A stretch of DNA of 62,175 nucleotides from Bradyrhizobium sp. ORS 375 (GTDB lineage Bacteria; Pseudomonadota; Alphaproteobacteria; Rhizobiales; Xanthobacteraceae), in NCBI RefSeq assembly GCF_000239775.1, contig NZ_CAFI01000475.1:1-62175 (forward strand). Direction: 5' to 3'. This document shows positions 55,283-62,175 of this stretch, piece after piece (the first letter of the stretch is position 1; every line of letters begins with the position of its first letter). The translations under genes were made by a program, and so were the position numbers. Under the pieces are notes generated by a model. It was not told the origin of the DNA, did no database searches, and saw only the letters and a list, made by a program, of their open reading frames with translations.

Positions 55283-56413
55283 ATGCTGCGCTCGCTTGCC
55301 AACATCTTCTGGCTCGGTACCAAGGAGCTGCGCAGCCTGTTCGGCGACGTCGTTCTGATCGGGCTCGTGATCTATTCCTTCACCGTGGCCGTGATCAGCC
55401 AGGCGCAGAGCAGCTCGCAGGAGCTGCACCGCGCCTCGATCGCCGTCGTCGACGAGGACAATTCCGAGCTGTCGCGCCGCATCGCGGCGGCGTTCCTGCC
55501 GCCCTATTTTCAAAGGCCCGTTTACATCACCCAGCGCGAGGTCGAGCCGCTGATGAACAGCGGCCGCTTCACCTTCGTGCTCGACATTCCGCCGAATTTC
55601 CAGCGCGACGTGCTCGCTCGCCGCAAGCCATCGGTGCAGGTCAATGTCGACGCCACGGCGATGATCCAGGCCGGCATCGGCTCGGGCTATGCGCTTCAGA
55701 TCATCACCACGGAGGTCGGCTGGTTCGTCGCCCGCTCGGACGTCGCGGTGCAGGCGCCAGTCAATCTGGTGACACGTATCGCGTTCAATCCCAATGTGAC
55801 GACCGCCTGGTTCGAGGGCGTGATGGGCATCATCAACAGCGTCACCATGCTGGCCATCATCCTTGCCGGTGCCGCGCTGGTCCGCGAGCGCGAGCATGGC
55901 ACGATGGATCACCTGCTGGTGATGCCGCTGTCGCCGTTCGAAATCGCGATGTCGAAAATCTGGGCCAATGCGCTGGTCATCGCGGTCGCCGTCGCGGTGG
56001 CGCTATATCTCGTCGTCCGTTGGTATCTGCAGGTGCCGATCATGGGCTCGATCCCGCTGTTTCTCGCCGGCACCGTGCTCTATCTTTTCTTCGCGACCGC
56101 CGTCGGGCTGTTCCTCGGCACCATCGCGCGCTCGATGCCGCAGCTCGGCCTGCTCTACATCCTGGTCGCCGTGCCGATCAACATGCTGTCCGGCGGGATG
56201 ACTCCGGTGGAAAGCCAGCCCGTCTGGCTCGCGACGATCATGAAGGCCTCGCCGTCGACGCACTTCGTCTCGTTCGCGCAGTCGATCCTGTATCGCGGCG
56301 CCGGCATCGACGTGGTGTGGCCGCAATTCGTGGCGGTCGCCGCGACCGGTGCGTTGATGCTGGTGCTGACCATCCGGCGCTTTCGGGCAGCGATCGCCGC
56401 GGCAGGCGCGTAG
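55283..56413 (+). CDS. ABC-2 type permease (YhhJ-like)
   Basis: A 376-residue permease: an N-terminal helix (VVLIGLVIYSFTVAVISQAQ), a large external loop (about 45-170) and five further helices in the C-terminal half (MLAIILAGAALVREREHGTM is the typical ABC-2 segment). It starts 3 bases after rbbA and completes the export system as the second membrane half. A bidirectional terminator follows. Confidence 0.92.
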   Translation: MLRSLANIFWLGTKELRSLFGDVVLIGLVIYSFTVAVISQAQSSSQELHRASIAVVDEDNSELSRRIAAAFLPPYFQRPVYITQREVEPLMNSGRFTFVLDIPPNFQRDVLARRKPSVQVNVDATAMIQAGIGSGYALQIITTEVGWFVARSDVAVQAPVNLVTRIAFNPNVTTAWFEGVMGIINSVTMLAIILAGAALVREREHGTMDHLLVMPLSPFEIAMSKIWANALVIAVAVAVALYLVVRWYLQVPIMGSIPLFLAGTVLYLFFATAVGLFLGTIARSMPQLGLLYILVAVPINMLSGGMTPVESQPVWLATIMKASPSTHFVSFAQSILYRGAGIDVVWPQFVAVAATGALMLVLTIRRFRAAIAAAGA

Positions 56414-56431
56414 GTGCGTGCCCTCAAGCAA

Positions 56432-56458
56432 AAAGGCCTCAGCGGAGCTGAGGCCTTT
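56432..56458. terminator. Bidirectional terminator between yhhJ-like and porin-like genes
   Basis: A 12-bp hairpin AAAGGCCTCAGC/GCTGAGGCCTTT with GGA loop. It is flanked by an A-run on the left, which gives a T-run on the minus strand, and by TTTGC on the right. It lies 19 bases after the permease stop and 21 bases before the convergent porin stop, so it can end both. Confidence 0.9.
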
Positions 56459-56478
56459 GCAAGCAATCGCGGTTGCGA

Positions 56479-57300
56479 TCAGTAGCGGGCGACGACCGGG
56501 CCGCCGAACTTGTAGTTCACGCCGACGCGGGCGGTATGGAACGTGAAGTCCTGCGACAGCCGCTCGACGTAGTTCGAGCCGGGAGGCGCGAAGGTGCTGC
56601 CCGGCACATAGGCCGACGTGTAGTTCACGCTGCCGAGGTCGGTGTAGAGATACTCGAACTTGACGGTCCAGTTCGGCGCGAAGGCATGCTCGACGCCGGC
56701 ACCGATGGTCCAGCCGACGCGAGTCTGATCGACTGAGGCGGTCTTGGCGTAGCCATTGCCCGAGGTCAGGTCCCAGCTGCCCTTGACGTTGCCGACGGCC
56801 AGACCGCCGGTGACATACAGCAGCGTCGTGTCGATGGCGTAGCCGGCGCGGCCGCGCACGGTCATGAACCAGTCGTTGCGGATGCTCTCGTTGAAGGTAC
56901 GGGTCGTCGGCGGGTTGGCCGCGGTGTAGACGACGCGCTTGTTCATGCCCGAGCCGTTGAAGTCGGCCTCGATGCCGAACACGCTGGGACCGGTCTGCCA
57001 GTTGTAGCCGGCCTGCAGACCGCCGACGACGCCGGACGGATTGAGGCGATTGTTGCTGATGGCGACGAACTGATTCTGGAAGGCGACGGCTTCGACCGCC
57101 CAGCTGCTGGTTTGGTCGAGCGTCGTGCCCAAGTTCGACCGGCCCCAGCCGTAGCCGACGTTGCCGCCGAAGTAGCCGCCGGTCCAGTTGTAGATCGCGG
57201 CCGGAGGCGGAGCCTTGGCATAGCGGACCGGCATGTCTGCGGCAAAGGCGCCGAGCGAGCTCGCGATGAGCAGCGTGACAGCGGAGGCAAGCGTTTTCAT
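56479..57300 (-). CDS. Outer-membrane beta-barrel protein (Omp25/Omp31-like)
   Basis: A 273-residue protein with a signal peptide (MKTLASAVTLLIASSLGAFA) and repeated amphipathic strands. It begins with YNWTGGYFGGNVGYGWGRS and ends with the strand DFTFHTARVGVNYKFGGPVV, as in alphaproteobacterial 8-strand surface proteins. The start at 57300 (MKTLAS) removes five non-signal residues. Probably a structural or heme/host-contact surface protein; no specific role can be read. Confidence 0.92.
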   Translation of the reverse strand: MKTLASAVTLLIASSLGAFAADMPVRYAKAPPPAAIYNWTGGYFGGNVGYGWGRSNLGTTLDQTSSWAVEAVAFQNQFVAISNNRLNPSGVVGGLQAGYNWQTGPSVFGIEADFNGSGMNKRVVYTAANPPTTRTFNESIRNDWFMTVRGRAGYAIDTTLLYVTGGLAVGNVKGSWDLTSGNGYAKTASVDQTRVGWTIGAGVEHAFAPNWTVKFEYLYTDLGSVNYTSAYVPGSTFAPPGSNYVERLSQDFTFHTARVGVNYKFGGPVVARY

Positions 57301-57644
57301 GGTCACAATCCTCAATGAAATTCAGCAACGTTCGGACAAACTCTTCTCACACTTTGGGCCGCCCGGCTGTAGTTCCGCTACAACACTCGTGTCCGTATGT
57401 ATCTGTGATCACGTCACTTTCGGGAAGCTGTGTACTTAACCTTAAGCACTTGTAAACGCCTCGGGCGGGCGCGATGGCCGGTCGACTGATACCGTCCTGC
57501 TGATGAGAAGCTAACAATTCGATGCATTGCCTTAGGCAACGATTCGCCAACCATTCGAACGCGCTGCGCCGGCCGCTAACGATTTCGCAAAGCGCCCGCG
57601 TGCACCTTCGGCGCGTCCTGAGGGGACGGAGAGGGGAGAGCAAC
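57301..57644. other. Divergent intergenic region before porin and small-protein genes
   Basis: This 344-base gap carries both promoters. A CTTAA-cc-TTAAG palindrome occurs at about 57427-57438. No gene is seen. Confidence 0.4.
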
Positions 57645-57902
57645 ATGACGATGAATGGGGAAGCGGTTCTCGAAAACGTGCGGCGCTATCGTACCGTCGC
57701 GTCCTTGTACCGCCAGACTGCGGCATTTCGTCCACATCAGCGTGAGTCGCTGCTGGCCCAGGCCGCGGAATGGGAAAGCCGTGCCGTCGCCGAGCTCGAG
57801 GCCTACTTCGTCGCACGCCAGGCGCCATCGCAACCGGCGGCCAATCTGAACTATCACGCTCCCTCCTACACGCCGTCGCCCTGGCAGATCGCCGCGGCCT
57901 AG
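57645..57902 (+). CDS. Small soluble protein of unknown function
   Basis: An 85-residue helical protein (ENVRRYRTVASLYRQTAAFR, then ESLLAQAAEWESRAVAELEA) with a Pro/Tyr-rich tail. The start at 57645 has GAGAGGGGAGAG upstream. I recognise it only as a type of short conserved rhizobial protein; no function is known to me. Confidence 0.65.
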   Translation: MTMNGEAVLENVRRYRTVASLYRQTAAFRPHQRESLLAQAAEWESRAVAELEAYFVARQAPSQPAANLNYHAPSYTPSPWQIAAA

Positions 57903-57939
57903 TTCGAGACACTACCCCGCGGTCTCGCGACGCGATCAG

Positions 57940-58327
57940 CGCCCGAGTTGCTGGGACAATGGACCCTCTGCAAGCGAGAGGGGCAGGGAAGACCAGGCGC
58001 CGACCGGCGCCCGCGGCCCCCGTGCGAGAAGAATGCACGGGGCAGGAACCACAGGCTCAGCCGGACATTCCCGGCCTTCCCTGCGCGATGGGCTACGGCT
58101 TATACGTGCTCTCCTCGGTGCACCGGGCTTTCTGGCCACCGTATCGGCGACAACGCTTGCGCGTTGCGCGGGGGACACCAGCGTCGGGGTGTCAGGACCA
58201 CACGACTTCACCGTCCGCCACGAACCGTCCGTCGGCATCCCCGAGGGAATGCTGCGGTCCGCTGCGGCCAACGCTCCCCGCCTCGCGTGTCGTGACGACC
58301 GCGATACGCCCTCTACCCGAGGCGGTC
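57940..58327 (+). repeat. Structured dispersed repeat, copy C
   Basis: It starts GCGCCCGAG (57940-57948). Hairpins: CCCTCT/AGAGGG (57965-57970 with 57978-57983); an outer stem (57984-57995 with 58075-58086 region); GGCGCC/GGCGCC (57997-58002 with 58007-58012); CCCCGTGC/GCACGGGG with loop GAGAAGAAT (58019-58026 with 58036-58043); CAACGC/GCGTTG (58152-58157 with 58162-58167); GACACC/GGTGTC around AGCGTCGG (58175-58180 with 58189-58194). The tail CGTGACGACCGCGA matches copy B. The rest of the 57903-58557 gap shows no gene. Confidence 0.8.
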
Positions 58328-58557
58328 TGCAGGCAGCAGATAACGGATGCGGGAAAAACGAAAGAGGAATTTTTTCGTCGCGCCATCTGGACAGAGGTCA
58401 TCGCGTTGAGGCGGCGCGTGAAAATAGTTTTGAAACGCATTGCTTTTTCATCGCCCAGGAGTTCTTGCGGAAGCGCAGCAGCAGATCAGATTGCCCGACG
58501 GGCGACTCGGTTGTCGCCACGGAACGCAGTGGGTTGCTCCGGTGCCCGCATCAAAAA

Positions 58558-58750
58558 CGATGTCGTCCCGGGCAAGCCCTGGCGTCGCGAAGCGACGTCG
58601 GGGCGCCGACCCGGGACCCATAACCACAGGCGGTCATTGCTGAAAGGAACGCTGCTCCAGCGTGCGCGACACTGAGAGCACGGAGTATGGATCCCGGATC
58701 TGCGTCCGACGACGCTGTCGCGTCGTCGGACTTGTCCGGGACGACAGCGG
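58558..58750. repeat. Nested palindromic element of about 190 bp
   Basis: The outer ends are inverted copies (CGATGTCGTCCCGGGCAAG at 58558-58576; CTTGTCCGGGACGACAGCG at 58731-58749). A second inverted pair lies inside (CCCGGGACCCATA near 58610 and TATGGATCCCGG near 58687). Small hairpins such as GCGTCGCGAAGCGACG also occur. No coding region is seen. It has the look of a non-autonomous, MITE-like unit. Confidence 0.65.
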
Positions 58751-58818
58751 TACGAGTTGATATTGCGCGGGACGTCCCGACCGTGGATCTTGCCTAACTG
58801 CGGCTGGGGAGTGAAGTG

Positions 58819-59379
58819 CTACTCCGTCGCGATGCGCGCGGCGGCGAGCATGCCGATCAGGGCGGTGAGGGCGGCGACGCTCATGGCGTTGATGGACACC
58901 AGAGAGGCGTAGCTCGCATCGGCCACCCGCATCACCGGCTCGCCGAGCCGGGAGTCGATCAGCAGATACGAGGCGAACGGCAGCGCGAGCAGCGGCAGCG
59001 AGCGGATGCGCTCGTCGGGCCGGAACAGCAGGGCGCCGAGCAGGGCGCAGGGAATGAGGAACAGCTCGACGCCACTCTGCGCGCCGAACAGCTTGACGCA
59101 GAACACGGTGTTCGCGGTGCCGGCCAGCACCATCAGCGCGCGGCCGGCAAACGGATTGCGGCGTGCAAGTACCGGCACCGCGGCGAAGAACGGGGTCGTG
59201 ACCAAGGTGAGCCAGGCCGGCCACGCCGCGCTGCCGGCGATCGCGTGCAGATACAGCGGATAGAACGGCTGGTTGGAGACGATCACCAGCGCCACCTTCG
59301 CGGCGATATCGGACTGTGGATCGTCGACCGATGCATAGGCCTGCACGGCGGCCAGCCAGCGTCCCAACAGCTTACCCAT
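58819..59379 (-). CDS. Membrane protein of unknown function
   Basis: A 186-residue protein with about five to six hydrophobic segments (AALTLV/TTPFFAAVPVLAR region, ALMVLAGTANTVFCVKLFGA, LFLIPCALLGALLFRP, LVSINAMSVAALTALIGMLA). The layout resembles the membrane part of some two-component or cyclase proteins, but no catalytic domain follows. The start at 59379 follows GAGGTTGAAG; an upstream in-frame ATG at 59439 is possible. It lies just downstream of the histidine kinase gene on the same strand. Confidence 0.75.
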   Translation of the reverse strand: MGKLLGRWLAAVQAYASVDDPQSDIAAKVALVIVSNQPFYPLYLHAIAGSAAWPAWLTLVTTPFFAAVPVLARRNPFAGRALMVLAGTANTVFCVKLFGAQSGVELFLIPCALLGALLFRPDERIRSLPLLALPFASYLLIDSRLGEPVMRVADASYASLVSINAMSVAALTALIGMLAAARIATE

Positions 59380-59487
59380 GCACTTCAACCTCACGACTGC
59401 GGACGAGCTGCGCGCGGCATTCGACGTGAGCGCAACCATGGACCTGACGGCACAACGCGTGCCGCCGAGAGCCGGATCATGTGACGC

Positions 59488-61083
59488 TCAGGAGCTCGAC
59501 GTCGCGTTCAGCGCGGTGCGGATCATGCGGGCGAGATCGGCGCTCTGATACGGCTTGGTGAGCAGCAGCACGCCGGCGTCGAGCCGGCCGTGATGCACGA
59601 TCGCATTCTCCGTATAGCCCGACGTGTAGAGCACCTTGAGGTTTGGCCGCCGCTTCGTCGCTTCGATCGCGAGCTGCCGGCCGTTCATGCCGCCCGGCAT
59701 GATGATGTCGGTGAACAGCAGATCGATCCGTGCAGGGCTGTCGATCAGCGCCAGCGCCTCGTCGGCCTTGCTCGCGGCCAAGGTCGTGTAGCCGAGCCGC
59801 TTGATCTGGGCGATGACATATTCGCGCACCAGCGAATCGTCCTCGACGATCAGGATCGATTCGTCGCCACGCTCCATGCTCGCCAGACTGGCGTCCAGCA
59901 GCAGCGCGTCGGCATCGGCGGTGGCTTGCGGCAGATACAGCTTCACCGATGTTCCGTGGCCCGGCTCGCTGTAGATCTTGATGTGCCCGTTGGACTGCTT
60001 GACGAAGCCGTAGACCATGCTGAGCCCGAGGCCGACGCCCTTGCCGACGTCCTTGGTGGTGAAGAACGGCTCGAACACCTTGTCCAGCAGATTGGATGGG
60101 ATCCCTTCGCCGGTGTCGCTGACCGCGATCATGACGTAGTTGCCGGGGATCACCTCGGGATTCATCCGCGCATAGGCGTCGTCGAGCAGGACGTTCTTGG
60201 TCTCGAGCGTGAGCTTGCCGCCGTCGGGCATGGCGTCGCGCGCATTCAGCGCAAGATTGAGGATGGCGGTCGACAGCTGGCTGGGGTCGATCATCGCCGG
60301 CGCCGAATCGTGCGCCAGCATGGACTCGATCTCGATCTGCTCGCCGAGCGTCCGGCGCAGCAGGCGGGCGGTGTCGACCACCATGCCGTTGATGTCGACG
60401 CTGCGCGGCTGCAGCGGCTGACGCCGGGCAAAGGCCAGCAGGTGCTTGGTCAGATCGGCACCGCGCGCGGCCGCCGAGTTGATCAGGCTGGTGATCTGCA
60501 CCAGCTGCGGACGATCCTTCACCGCTTCGGCGAGGATCTCGATGGTGCCGGTGATCACGGTCAGGATGTTGTTGAAGTCGTGGGCCACGCCCCCGGTGAG
60601 CTGGCCGATCGCCTCCATCTTCTGCGCCTGGCGCACCTGCGCCTCGGTGGCCTCGATCTCCTGGAAGCGTTTGACCATGGCCTCGGCGGTGCGCCGCTGC
60701 CGCGTCTCCTCCTCGAGCTGCGCATAGGCCAGCTTCAGATCGGCCCGCGACGGCATCGTCAGGACCCGAGGCAGCAACAGCAGCAGCGCCGAGGCGATGC
60801 CGACCGACATGAAGGCCAGGAAGCCCTTGGTTGCTGCCTCCAGCACATAGGCGGGCACCCAGAGCGTCAGCACCTCGATCAGACGGGTCAGACCGCAGAC
60901 CGACACCCAAAGCGCAAACGCCCAGAAGATGTAGCTGAACTGAAAATCGCGGCGGCGGAACACGATGTAGCCGAGCACGAAGGCTATCGTGAAGAACGCG
61001 AAGGAGATGAGGACGTCGGAGACCGCGTTCACCCAGATCAGTTCAGGCGTCCACAGCAGGCACTCGCCGTGCGGCGTGAGCAT
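59488..61083 (-). CDS. Hybrid histidine kinase with ethylene-receptor-like membrane domain
   Basis: A 531-residue protein. Three helices form the N-terminal domain (IWVNAVSDVLISFAFFTIAF, then WAFALWVSVCGLTRL and LAFMSVGIASALLLLLP); it aligns without gaps to the N-terminus of plant ETR1. A short coiled coil leads to the kinase: GGVAHDFNNILTVITG (phospho-His168), N-box ALNARDAMPDGG, G-boxes SDTGEGIPSNL and GVGLGLSMVYGF. A receiver follows (LLFTDIIMPGGMNG, TSGYT, TKPYQ). The ATG at 61083 is preferred because GGAG lies 6 bases upstream; the ATG at 61089 abuts it. No separate response regulator is adjacent. Confidence 0.92.
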   Translation of the reverse strand: MLTPHGECLLWTPELIWVNAVSDVLISFAFFTIAFVLGYIVFRRRDFQFSYIFWAFALWVSVCGLTRLIEVLTLWVPAYVLEAATKGFLAFMSVGIASALLLLLPRVLTMPSRADLKLAYAQLEEETRQRRTAEAMVKRFQEIEATEAQVRQAQKMEAIGQLTGGVAHDFNNILTVITGTIEILAEAVKDRPQLVQITSLINSAAARGADLTKHLLAFARRQPLQPRSVDINGMVVDTARLLRRTLGEQIEIESMLAHDSAPAMIDPSQLSTAILNLALNARDAMPDGGKLTLETKNVLLDDAYARMNPEVIPGNYVMIAVSDTGEGIPSNLLDKVFEPFFTTKDVGKGVGLGLSMVYGFVKQSNGHIKIYSEPGHGTSVKLYLPQATADADALLLDASLASMERGDESILIVEDDSLVREYVIAQIKRLGYTTLAASKADEALALIDSPARIDLLFTDIIMPGGMNGRQLAIEATKRRPNLKVLYTSGYTENAIVHHGRLDAGVLLLTKPYQSADLARMIRTALNATSSS

Positions 61084-61288
61084 CGACATCTCCGCAAATC
61101 CCCAAAACGTCCGGCCGACAGACCGCGCTGTCCCCTGCGATCCCGGCTGGTTCCCTTAGTAGATCATTCAAATTTCAGATGAGCACACAAGGGTGCTGAC
61201 TGCCACGACGGGAGATCGGTAGGCCCGCACCGCGCTCGATCAAGGGGCACATCCAGCCACGATCTGCAGACGGTTCGGCCGGCGCAAC

Positions 61289-61333
61289 TTGACTCTCTAT
61301 ACCGAATGGTACAAACTTTCCTTCTCGGTACAA
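61289..61333 (+). promoter_or_regulatory. Candidate promoter and TetR-type operator before the DUF1348 gene
   Basis: TTGACT (61289-61294) may be a -35 element. TACC-gaat-GGTA (61300-61311) is a short palindrome, and GGTACAA occurs twice (61308-61314 and 61327-61333). This arrangement is of the kind bound by TetR-family repressors, and a tetR-like gene lies downstream in the same operon. Confidence 0.4.
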
Positions 61334-61346
61334 TGGAGAGACTCCC

Positions 61347-61808
61347 ATGAGCGTGCTCGCCCCGCCTTTTTCCTTGGAGACGGCCACCCGGAAGGTGCGC
61401 ATGGCGGAAGACGGCTGGAACAGCCGCGATCCCGAGCGGGTCTCCCTGGTCTACACGCCGGACAGCCGCTGGCGGAACAGAGCCGAGTTCATCACCGGCC
61501 GGGCCGAGATCGTCGCCTTCCTCACCCGCAAGTGGAGCAGGGAGCTCGACTACCGGCTGATCAAGGAAATCTGGGCGTTCACGGACAATCGTATCGCGGT
61601 GCGCTTCGCCTATGAATGGCACGACGACAGCGGCCACTGGTACCGTTCCTATGGCAATGAGAACTGGGAGTTCGACGCGCTGGGGCTGATGCAGCGGCGC
61701 TTCGCCAGCATCAACGATCTGCCGATCAAGGACAGCGAGCGCAAATTCCACTGGCCGCTGGGCCGCCGCCCGGACGATCATCCGGGACTGACTGATCTCG
61801 GATTGTAA
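61347..61808 (+). CDS. DUF1348 (NTF2-like) family protein
   Basis: A 153-residue NTF2-fold protein: [56 protein letters not shown] and the typical end with [20 protein letters not shown]. The family function is not known. GGAGAG precedes the ATG. It is followed after 12 bases by a TetR-type regulator, most likely in the same operon. Confidence 0.92.
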   Translation: MSVLAPPFSLETATRKVRMAEDGWNSRDPERVSLVYTPDSRWRNRAEFITGRAEIVAFLTRKWSRELDYRLIKEIWAFTDNRIAVRFAYEWHDDSGHWYRSYGNENWEFDALGLMQRRFASINDLPIKDSERKFHWPLGRRPDDHPGLTDLGL

Positions 61809-61820
61809 GACAGGAGCGCC

Positions 61821-62175
61821 ATGCGGACGCTCTACGAGCGCGACGATGTCATCCCGCTGATCGCCGAGGTGTTCCGCGAGCATGGCTTCGAGGGCACCTC
61901 GCTCAGCCGCATCACCGAGATCACGGGGATCGGCAAGGGCAGCCTGTACCACTTCTTTCCGGGCGGGAAGGACGAGATGGCGCAGGCGGTGCTGGCGCAT
62001 GTCGACGGCTGGTTCGCGCGCGAGATCTACGCGCCGCTGCGCGACGACGCGCCAGACGTCGCGATCGCGCGGATGTGGCGCGGCGTCGACGACTACTTCC
62101 GCTCGGGCCGGAGGGTGTGCCTGGTCGGCGCCTTCGCGCTCGAGGCGACGCGCGACCGCTTCGCCGCCGCTATCG
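61821..62175 (+). CDS. TetR/AcrR-family regulator (cut by the window end)
   Basis: The first 118 codons are present. They start MRTLYERDDVIPLIAEVFRE and carry the TetR helix-turn-helix GFEGTSLSRITEITGIGKGS and LYHFFPGGKDEMAQAV, then the beginning of the ligand domain. AGGAGC lies before the ATG. It is probably the repressor of the DUF1348 operon through the palindrome at 61300. The C-terminus lies outside the window. Confidence 0.9.
   Translation, partial: MRTLYERDDVIPLIAEVFREHGFEGTSLSRITEITGIGKGSLYHFFPGGKDEMAQAVLAHVDGWFAREIYAPLRDDAPDVAIARMWRGVDDYFRSGRRVCLVGAFALEATRDRFAAAI

Noticed and set aside
52295-55912. A 1205-codon open frame on the minus strand opposite rbbA and the permease gene
   Set aside because: It is Arg/Asp/Gln-rich nonsense with no family motifs, arising from high GC in the third codon positions of the real plus-strand genes, which have clear ABC motifs.
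58033-58623. A 196-codon frame inside repeat copy C as a possible protein
   Set aside because: The frame is not preserved in copies A and B, whereas hairpin pairing is, so the sequence behaves as a structured repeat rather than as coding DNA.

Overview
The window looks like a chromosomal segment of a Bradyrhizobium-type alphaproteobacterium (Nitrobacteraceae, Hyphomicrobiales). The evidence is high GC, rhizobial families (DUF3551, TPR glycosyltransferase, MmgE/PrpD, an orphan TctC-type binding protein), typical Bradyrhizobium intergenic palindromes, and the replication block rpsT-dnaA-dnaN-recF-gyrB-murA on the minus strand. This assignment is from recognised families and was not checked by search.

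Left part (1-14.3 kb): a truncated copy of a structured dispersed repeat, then purC, a pirin, a membrane AraC-type regulator, an exported serine hydrolase, an MmgE/PrpD protein, a FUSC-type protein, a MATE exporter, a second copy of the structured repeat, an acetyltransferase, a DUF5071/HEAT-repeat pair, a LuxR-type regulator, a sterol-desaturase-family protein and a DUF2867 protein.

Replication block (14.3-29.1 kb): murA (with Asp where the fosfomycin-target Cys normally lies), divergent acetoacetate-CoA ligase, gyrB, a large exported protein built from five repeats, recF, a GIY-YIG gene bounded by inverted palindromes, dnaN, dnaA, an AT-richer 1.25-kb leader with clustered GAnTC sites, and rpsT.

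Middle (29.4-46.1 kb): small membrane protein, msrA, a Wza-like lipoprotein, dienelactone hydrolase, a two-gene Mo-hydroxylase (IorAB type), an HD-GYP protein, a P450, an acyl-CoA ligase, an RnfD-like/DUF2330 operon carrying two apparent lesions (an amber codon and a frameshift), a VOC protein, a TctC-type protein, DUF3551, and a membrane protein/winged-helix regulator/uppS cluster marked by recurrent CTTTGC/GCAAAG palindromes.

Right part (46.2-62.2 kb): TPR glycosyltransferase, LuxR-type regulator, GFA protein, AraC regulator with a small overlapping membrane ORF, a YhiI-RbbA-YhhJ type export operon, an outer-membrane beta-barrel protein, a third copy of the structured repeat, a nested palindromic element, a membrane protein, a hybrid histidine kinase with an ethylene-receptor-like sensor domain, and a DUF1348/TetR pair cut by the window end. 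No tRNA, rRNA, CRISPR array or classical transposase gene was recognised.
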